A stretch of DNA of 64,000 bases, taken from the NCBI GenBank assembly GCA_029747015.1, contig JAKOGI010001200.1:32501-96500 (forward strand). Reading direction: 5' to 3'. This stretch comes from Carnegiea gigantea. Taxonomy: Eukaryota; Streptophyta; Magnoliopsida; Caryophyllales; Cactaceae. This document shows, in pieces, positions 56,980-64,000 of this stretch (the first letter of the stretch is position 1; the number at the start of each line of letters is the position of its first letter). Made by a program: the position numbers and the translations under genes. The notes under the pieces are model-generated. The model did not search any database. It was given only the letters and a program-made list of their open reading frames with translations, and had not been told where the DNA came from.

Positions 56980-57880
56980 TTATTTGATTGTGTGTTTAAT
57001 TTGAATGATCTATTCTTTAATTAGGTTAGGCCCTGCCTACTGTAAATTTGTACTTTTGTTTCGTTGTGTTTCTTTAGACTAACATTTTTCTTTTAAATTT
57101 TCTTATTTGATTTCATAGATCTTAATATGCTGCATGCTAGGTATTTAAGGGGTAGATTGATTCTGATATCGCATTTTGATCAATAGAAGCCGTAAATGAT
57201 GACGAACGATATCATTATGGATTCCATCATGATATGGTACCTTCATTCCGAATCTAGATCCTTGGTTTGAGCCTATGGCGTCATATAGTCCCCACTTTGG
57301 GGATTACTCGAGGCCTTTCAAACCTTTTTAAAATGAATATTTTGTCCCTTCTAATGTCTCATTTGGTTTATGGTTCATTTCAAAGAGAAAATGGTTTTGT
57401 AATGTTTCCTAAAAAACTCACTGGAGGCATTATTCTTTTTAATAAACTCGGTTTTATTCATTTATTTTGTTTATTTTTGCACCTAATATTTCGGTTAGGA
57501 AAGTAGGAAAGGATTCTGGGACTTTAACAAGCTCCCTAATCCAAATAGCTTGTGACTGTTTGGGCCAGGAAATGCAACTGTGTGCTAGCCCAAGATCCCA
57601 ATTAGGATCTAGGATCCCGGTTGAGATCCATGGGTGGGTACTATCCCAATTTTTGGGCTAAATAATGATCACTACTTGGGCTAGGAACTAGGACGAGTTC
57701 GAGATCTAAACTAATGTTAATTCGGATTATTTGGTTATGAAAATAAATTAATTAAAGAAGAACGAAATCACATGGATACTCTTAGCACACCTAACCATTC
57801 GTTGGGAATCGCACCTCAGGTTTTGGGACGTGGTTCTTACGTTTCTCTACGCATCAAAATCGTCAAAGAGTTTGAAAAAA
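56980..57880 (+). repeat. Retroelement non-coding block, copy 2
   Basis: This is the partner of 51110-51900, more diverged at its right end. Both copies end near a GGTTCTTGG/GGTTTTGGGACGTGGTTCTTACG segment. Confidence 0.55.
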
Positions 57881-58119
57881 CTATTAACTATAGCAAGGAT
57901 TCTGGGAGGCTCTCATTGAACATTATCTCAAGGGAGATTACTATGAGGTGTTGAAATCCTTGGGGTTGGCGAGCCATAAGTTGAGACACAACCCCTTTGT
58001 ATAATGAACTTCATAAACATAGTGTTTTTGTCTCCTTTTTTTTCTGCACTATCGAAAGTCTATGAACAGATTTACGTTGTTCATGATCGTCCAAGAAAAG
58101 TTCAAATATTTAGGGTCGA

Positions 58120-58860
58120 AAAGTCACCATTAATAGGGTGGTAGTACAGAGTGCCAGGAGTTTACATATTTAGGTTGGATCATCCAAGAGAAGGGGGAAA
58201 TTGAAGAAGACATAAATCACCGTATAAAGGTGTGTTAGCAAAAGTCACTATCGAGGGGGTTGGGGATACTGAGGGTCGAGAAGCTTAAATATTTTGGGTC
58301 AATCATCTAAGAGAAAGGAAATATTTACAAAGACATAAACCAATATGAAATTGGGCTGGCAAAAGTGTAAGTAAGCTTCAATATTGCTGTGTGATGAAAG
58401 GATGTCGATAATATTAAAAGGCAAAGTATACCGTATAGTAGTTAGACCAGCTTTGTTGTATGGCCCAGAGTGTTGGACAATAAAAAAATACCCAAGTTCA
58501 AAGGTTTATGATAGCAAAAATGAGAATGATTAGATGGATGCGTGGTTACACGAGGATGGATGGAATTATAAACGAGGAGATTCGAAGCAGAGTTAGTTGG
58601 CTCTCATAAGAGATAAGATGAGAGAGATTAGACTCAAATAGTTTGGCCATGTAAAGAGGAGTGTGGATGCTCTTGCGAGGGGATGTGAGCTGATTAGCTT
58701 GTTAGAGTGCAGAAGAGGCAGGGAACGATATAGGAAGAGCTTGAACGAGGTGATTAGATAAGATTTAAGGTTCCCAGGGCTAACGAAGGACATGACACAA
58801 GATAGGAGTGTGTGGCAGGCGAGGATGAAGGTAACGGATCATAGATAGCTCGCGTCTTCG
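58120..58860 (+). pseudogene. RTE-type LINE reverse transcriptase C-terminal fragment
   Basis: In shifting frames: FTYLGWIIQEKGEIEEDINH, a second copy of the same block (FKYFGSIIQEKGN about 130 bp later), VVRPALLYGPECW, RMIRWMRGYTRMDGIINEEI, RSRVSW..IRDKMREIRL and FGHVKRSVDAL. This order is the RT tail of plant RTE-clade LINEs (the endonuclease and RT core are absent). The duplicated YLGSIIQE block is unusual. Stops and frameshifts are numerous. It is followed by a LINE-like 3' tail at 59160. Confidence 0.65.
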
Positions 58861-59159
58861 CCAATCATAGGCTATTGTATGATAGAATGTTGTTGTGTGT
58901 TATTTCAAGTGTAGCCTTTTATATGTGTTAGTAGTACCATCATCTTACAGGAGTCAATAATAGCGTACGTTGGAGTTGTGAAGGTATGGTACTTACGTCT
59001 TCGTTATGTTATTATTATTTTTATACTGTTATTAGAATATGTTTGTAGTATTTGATTATTCTCTTCCTTTTTATCTATCATTTGTTTTCAACTTTTAAAT
59101 GTTTCCTTGAAATTTTTTTATATGGCTTTTTTGGAATTAGCTTCTGTGCAGGTAGAGCT

Positions 59160-59256
59160 TTCTATAAAGGTAAGGCTACTTATATATGGATCTGTTCATA
59201 CCCCGTAAAAGTAGGACCGACACTGGGGGTGGTTGTTGTTATTGTTGTTGTTGATA
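59160..59256 (+). mobile_element. LINE/SINE-type 3' tail ending in (GTT)n
   Basis: The sequence parallels 52020-52100 (see there) and ends TGGTTGTTGTTATTGTTGTTGTTG. It follows the RTE fragment in the same orientation, so it is probably that LINE's 3' end, or a SINE that uses it. Confidence 0.5.
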
Positions 59257-60589
59257 GTCCCTAACATATGTATTAGCTTCTGCATGTTTTACTTTTTATC
59301 AAAGTTCAAATTTTAACTTTCAAATCTTTATTAATCAACCTATCCATTCGAAGACTTTTGGACTAAGAAAGTGGACTTAATGGTTCTTAGAATCATCATA
59401 GAAACCGATGGCTATAAAAATTTAGGAACCAATCTTGCCAGGTTGGCATGAGAAATAAAATTCTTAAAAAAATTAGCCTAATCCAAAAAAGTATAACCTT
59501 GACCTATGAGCATTTAATTGAAAAGCATTTGAGCCCTCAAATTTTCTTCTGCACTCGAAATTTTAAAAGTGAATTGACTTCTTATCAAGTATAATGATAA
59601 AAGAAAAATAAATAAATGAAGTACCAGAAGTTCAAGGGCATAATGTTAAATGTATACTTTTTAAAGATTGGTCAACATGCTCACATAGGGCCCTATATCT
59701 CATAGAAAAACTGTAGATAAGCGAAAGAAGAGGAAAGGGAAGGGGGAACAAGGGGCACGAAAACTCCACCATGCCTCAATTGGGTGAATCCTATAGGATT
59801 ACGGCTAATCCAAAAGTAATGTCTAATTAGTTTTTTGTTAATTAGTGAGAAAACAAAAAGAAAAAAATGGTGAAAAAAAATGAAGCTAATGGTTCTTGAC
59901 GTCACATTCGACTTGGTATGGTAATATACCTAAATTCATTATGGTAAGCTTTTGGGGATATTTTGCAGTTTCCCCTCCTAAGGTTTCCAACATTAATTAA
60001 TATGATCTCAATCTCTTCGAGTTCAGTCATACTAACCGATAAATTTTAGTTATGTACTACTAATGCATTGATTTAGTGAACACGTGAAGAAAGGAAAGTG
60101 ATTGACTTATTTGCCCCTGTTGATGCTACTGGCATACTCTTTCACTCTTTTGATTGGTTGAAAACATAAATGAAAAAAAGATAGAGAGGAAAGCGATAGG
60201 GCATGAGTGAGTGAGGGTAAGGATAAAGAGAGTGATTATTACGCATCCTTTCAATTCGCCACAATAGAGAGATTATGCTAGCAAGATTAATTAAGTGGTC
60301 AATCGGTTAATCACTTCTCATTCTTCAGATACTTATTGGGTAATTTTTCAATAACGCAACACTAAAATTTTGAGTGTGGTAAAATTTAACCCTAAAATAT
60401 CGAGGTCAAACTAATTAATACCTAAAACCTCAGAGGGAGCCAATACAAAGTACCCTAAGTTATGGTCGGTAATTATTTGAAATTCCATGCGTGACACAAT
60501 AGTAGATTTGAGTCCTAAAAAAATGTTGGCATAGAGTTAACCTAGTTTACTGCAAGGGTTGTTTAGGTAAATAATTGCCAGGCCCATCA
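59257..60589. other. Spacer with a repeat shared with 61370-61500
   Basis: CTAATTAGTTTTTTGTTA..TAGTGAGAAAACAAAAAG and AGCTAATGGTTCTTGACGTCACATTCGAC (59821-59920) match 61373-61500 in the same orientation. No genes were seen. Confidence 0.4.
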
Positions 60590-61035
60590 AGCATATGGTG
60601 ATTATAAAAGGTGTTTTCTAGTTTTGATTGAAGGCTATCCCAGGAAGTGAGACATGCTCTACTTTATCCGAGGTGGGGGCTTGAGATGTGAGGATTGTGT
60701 GGGTGAGATCGGGTAATAATGGGTTACGTCATGGGAAGGCCGAAACCCAAGTAGGGAGAGAGTGCAGAGGAGAAAGATAGACTCATATTATGGGGACATG
60801 ACTCAAGAACCTGCTAGATTGGTAGAGGTGTAGTGTCATGAGTGCAACCACTTGATATCCTTTTCTGCTTTTAGTGGATACACCACTTAGTGTCGGGCCG
60901 TGATTTCTCTTGTCAGTCTAGAGGGGTTTTCTATGTTAAAATTATTGTAGTTCAGTCTCTTCATCTATGTATGTGTATGGCAAATATTTGCTACTACGCT
61001 TACATTCCTAAGAAATGGTATCATAGTGGTTTAAT
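60590..61035 (+). mobile_element. Possible Copia-type LTR with degenerate tRNA-iMet primer site
   Basis: A TATA-like ATTATAAAAGG (60601-60611) and TGGTATCATAGT (61016-61027), 10 of 12 identical to the tRNA-iMet primer site, are spaced as U3/R/U5 plus primer site. The expected ...CA end before the site is not clear. No gag follows. Confidence 0.3.
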
Positions 61036-61525
61036 CTAATAAGTGATATTAGAGCATGTTCGATCCTAACAAATGGCACAAGGGCAAGTTGAGGTCGATT
61101 GAGGAGGAGTAGAATTGTGAAAAGAATGCTTAGGGCAAGATGGCTTAGATATTTGATGGATCAAGTAATACTATTGGTTGATGGATTGTGAGATGTTGAA
61201 GATTGAAGAGTTAAAGCTAATGTGGGATTGTGCGAGTTCATGGAACACTTTGAACTTGATTGCTAGAGTTGTTCCCTAAGAAGATACAGTTGATGTCATA
61301 AGTATGTAGTATACATAGTTTTGTGTTGGAGGGAGAGGTTTCTGGGACTAGATGCAACCCAAAATCATATTTAATTAGTTTTTTGTTAGATTGTGTGAAA
61401 AGGAAAGAAAAGATGAAAGGAGAATAGAAGAAAGAAAAAGAGTGAAAGTTTTAGAAAAGGAAAAAGGAATCTAATGGTTCTTAATGTCATGTTGAACTTT
61501 GTTGAAGGAGAAATTTTCACAATTA

Positions 61526-61528
<3 letters not shown>

Positions 61529-61588
<60 letters not shown>
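61529..61588. repeat. (TA)30 microsatellite
   Basis: An uninterrupted TA run of 60 bases, followed by CATACATGTACA. Confidence 0.98.
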
Positions 61589-61592
<4 letters not shown>

Positions 61593-62599
61593 CATGTACA
61601 AAACTCTCTCTTGGACTAGTGCTTAATTATGTACATGTCCATACGATATGGGTTTTTTGAAAAGGGAGGAGAGTCTAACAAGTCATAATTTCATGATTTA
61701 ATTTGTGTAAGCTTATTGACTTCGGTCTTTAGAGTTTATTCAGTTGGAAGGAAATATGAGGACTCAAAACTCCTTAGACTCATGTTTGTTTGAATCTTCT
61801 TGATTTTATTATAAATCAAAGTAATAAAGAAAATTCATCAAGCAAGCCATAAGGACATGGATATCATGCAAATTAGAAAAATCACCAATGTAGTTAAAAA
61901 AGTACATGTCTATATTTTATTCTAAATAGTGTTTGGCTTTTCTTGATCTTATTATATATAAAAAGAAATCAAATAAAGTAAGAAGCCAATGAAAGAAGAA
62001 GGCCCAATGTCACATCCAATGTCCGGTGCACCTAGAAGACACTATAATGCCAAAAAAAAAAAAAATAAAAATAAAAATAAAAAAATTGCATGTCTTTTGG
62101 TGAAGTGGTATAACTGGCAAAGAAAAAAAATAGGAACAGTACAATGTAAGGCATAATAACTGAGAGTTACTAGATACCGCTTTCTCTTTTAACTTCCACT
62201 TTCCTAGATTCATAGAGGTTCATGGCATAGTGGGGATGAAAGTTTAACTGTTTCTTCTACTAATATAAAAGAAGCTAGGGCACAAAGAAAAAAGGAGAAG
62301 ACGCGGAATGCAGATAAAAACATATTGCAGAAGAATTAACATTGGAAGCAAAAACCAGATAAAAAAGGGAACATCAGGAGAAATCCTTCAGCGTAGGGGG
62401 AAAAAAAAAACACCATAAAGGAATTGCCCAAAAAAAAAAAATCCGATAAGTGCAAAGCTCCCATAAACAGTCATTTTGTTCCCCATCTTCCATCAAATTT
62501 ATTCTTATGATTAGAGGAGGGTGTCAAAATAGAGATTTTATTGAAGAAACTCCACATCTCCCATCCTAATTTCATTCCTTCAGTGAATTCATCCTATTC
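61589..62599. other. AT-rich spacer
   Basis: Poly-A tracts at 62053-62065, 62402-62411 and 62432-62441. No genes. Confidence 0.5.
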
Positions 62600-62790
62600 A
62601 GAGGTAAAATTTTGGATCTTTAGGGATTAAAAATTTTCACAAAATCATATCCCTCGAGATAATAGGTCTTTAGAGACCTTAAAAAACTTGAATTCCTAGG
62701 AATCCAGGGTCTTTAGAGACTTATTAAAAAAAAAAAATCAGGATCCCTAGGGATCTTGGGTATTTGGAGACCTATGGACGAGGACATAGA
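62600..62790. repeat. Four degenerate 45-50-bp units with TCTTTAGAGACCT
   Basis: GGATCTTTAGGGATT (62616), AGGTCTTTAGAGACCT (62665), GGGTCTTTAGAGACTT (62707) and GGGTATTTGGAGACCT (62758) recur at 42-51-bp spacing with CCTAGGGATC-like words between. A decayed tandem repeat. Confidence 0.55.
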
Positions 62791-63180
62791 ATCTAGAGTT
62801 AAAATAGCCAGAACAATTAAATCGAGAGTCTTATGAACTCCTTATGATAAGATCAACCCTTAAGTCTTTTGAAAAGTCTTTTTTAAAAAAAAAAAAAAAC
62901 TATACAAGAGGGAATAGGGTAGAATTTAAGTTTGTCTAACCTCTATTAAGAGTTTAGCCAGGGAAATTTGATTGCGTATTTTTCTTGGGTCTCAATGGAA
63001 TAATAAAAACAATAATGTGGGTCTACCGTATTTATAATACTATAGTTAGATCCGTGATAGAACTCTTACTTCAAATCCCCAAAGACCACAGGTGATAGAG
63101 TTTTTAATCCAAAGGAGTCTTAAGAAAGAAAAGACTTTTTTTATTTTATTATTAAAAAGGGGGAAATACAACTGTAGAGG
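62791..63180. other. AT-rich spacer
   Basis: Poly-A at 62886-62900. No gene. Confidence 0.5.
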
Positions 63181-63523
63181 TTATCTGGTTTGTAAATTAG
63201 ACTTCGCTCGACTGATAAGGAGAGGAGCGAACGAGAGCAATTTGGTAGGGTAGCTTAACAACAAAAAGCTACCTAAACAAAGAAAAGCAAAATGGGATAG
63301 CAACGCTCCGGAGCTGAACCGTCAACCTGTCTCTCAGTATGGAGGCTATAACTAAGAAATGAATACAGTTCCGAGTCCGCGGAAGCAGAACAAAATGCTG
63401 TTTCTTACGAAAAATCATAGCTAAAGATAGCTTTTCAGACGCTAAATCAGTCCATTTCCAGCATATTGATTTTTCTTCTCATTTCGTATATATAATATAG
63501 AGAGAAAAGGCCCCAAACGTCCC
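63181..63523. other. Start of a region of different composition
   Basis: From about 63181 the sequence becomes less AT-rich and shows an imperfect hairpin-like CTTCGCTCG...GGAGCGAACGAGAG (63202-63237). Its texture resembles plant mitochondrial intergenic DNA. A nuclear copy of organelle DNA is possible but not shown. A TATATATAATATAG tract lies at 63489-63502. Confidence 0.3.
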
Positions 63524-64000
63524 ATGCTGTCTCTTGGTCAACAACCACACAACTCACTAACATTCTTCACTACTCCTATCAGGAAAAACTTCTGTCTTGA
63601 GGGAATAATCGAAAAAAATGTTCATTATGTTAGCCTTGTTTTTATCTTGAAATTTGTCCTCTTTCTTTTCTTCTCGTCCCTATACTTCCTTATTCTTTTT
63701 ATTTTCCAGCCCAATCGTCGTGACTTGATAGCCCAGCCTCCTTTGTTTTTCGTCATTCTTTCGACCCTCCAACTTGACTGGTTGGTTTGGGAAAGAAAGC
63801 TCTTGCGCTTTCTAGTTCGTAGTCTTATAACGGGTATAAAGGCTTGCCCAGACAAAAAGGATATAAGGGCAAGGCTGAAATGGGCAAGAAAGGGTCTGCT
63901 TGCCATGGGGAGACTCTATTGTATAATGCGTAAGCGGTACAAGGAGAGAAAGTCGAACACTCCCGTCAGTTCCATTTCAGTGAAGGACGACGTACCATGA
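63524..64000 (+). CDS. Hypothetical protein, 158 codons, unrecognised
   Basis: The ORF starts at ATG 63524 and ends with TGA at 64000, the last base of the window. Residues 36-61 form a strongly hydrophobic stretch (likely membrane segment), 68-84 are a second hydrophobic part, and 93-143 are basic (Arg/Lys-rich: RARLKWARKGLL, MRKRYKERKS). No family was recognised. Base composition differs from most of the window and resembles organelle-derived ORFs, but that is only an impression. A 93-codon minus-strand frame overlaps it and is assumed to be a shadow. It could equally be the first exon of a gene or a chance ORF. Confidence 0.3.
   Translation: MLSLGQQPHNSLTFFTTPIRKNFCLEGIIEKNVHYVSLVFILKFVLFLFFSSLYFLILFIFQPNRRDLIAQPPLFFVILSTLQLDWLVWERKLLRFLVRSLITGIKACPDKKDIRARLKWARKGLLAMGRLYCIMRKRYKERKSNTPVSSISVKDDVP

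Noticed and set aside
61386..61601. Tyr-Ile repeat protein
   Set aside because: Product of the (TA)30 tract.
1..64000. CRISPR array, rRNA, tRNA, bacterial operons
   Set aside because: No regular repeat-spacer array and no tRNA or rRNA signature were seen; the DNA is plant nuclear in character. The tandem repeats found lack unique spacers.

Overview
The window is nuclear DNA of a flowering plant. It is AT-rich and carries intron-like spacers, tRNA-iMet primer sites, Tat-type Ty3/Gypsy, Ty1/Copia, CACTA, hAT, PIF/Harbinger and RTE-type LINE debris, and an endogenous plant pararetrovirus. The species cannot be named from the sequence. Only one gene looks intact: a chloroplast-type stress-response A/B barrel (Dabb) protein of 269 codons on the minus strand at 40772-41581. 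A decayed LRR receptor-like protein lies about 2.4 kb away on the same strand (35298-38390). Almost everything else is transposon or virus debris, short tandem repeats, or AT-rich sequence with no readable content.

Layout. 1-5.4 kb: degenerate low-complexity repeats, a near-perfect 156-bp foldback (4003-4158) and a CACTA end. 5.45-12.2 kb (minus): a nearly full-length endogenous caulimovirid with coat/zinc knuckle, movement-protein-like core, protease, RT, RNase H, downstream region, promoter and primer site, broken by many stops and frameshifts. 12.2-17.3 kb: a truncated Tat-lineage Gypsy element (gag, protease, start of RT) with an array of tandem 40-bp hairpins, an antisense ORF and an LTR-like end, flanked by two copies of an unrelated 160-bp repeat. 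20-22.3 kb (plus): a second copy of the same virus with most of the polyprotein deleted, opposite in orientation to the first. 22.6-26.1 kb: CACTA transposase and its companion gene. 28.9-31.5 kb: a hAT transposase pseudogene interrupted by a 1.1-kb nonautonomous hAT-like insertion with an exact 8-bp target duplication. 33.0-33.5 kb: another CACTA end. 35-41.7 kb: the only cellular-gene neighbourhood (LRR-RLP pseudogene, duplicated 0.3-kb segment, Dabb gene). 43.7-45.7 kb: Harbinger, Copia and Gypsy fragments side by side. 49.4-50.4 kb: two abutting minisatellites (46-bp and about 20-bp units). 51-59.3 kb: a duplicated retroelement non-coding block, two LINE/SINE-like 3' tails, an internally deleted CACTA element with a (CT)n tract, and an RTE-type LINE fragment. 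59.3-64 kb: LTR-like pieces, a (TA)30 tract, a 45-50-bp tandem repeat and, at the end, a stretch of different texture with a 158-codon ORF of unknown function.

No operon-like or pathway organisation is present. The relationships that can be read are nesting and decay: the hAT-in-hAT insertion, the internal deletions of the virus copy, of both CACTA elements and of the hAT gene, and the fragment-against-fragment junctions. The two oppositely oriented virus copies could give complementary transcripts; that is inference. I found no intact mobile element, CRISPR array, rRNA or tRNA.
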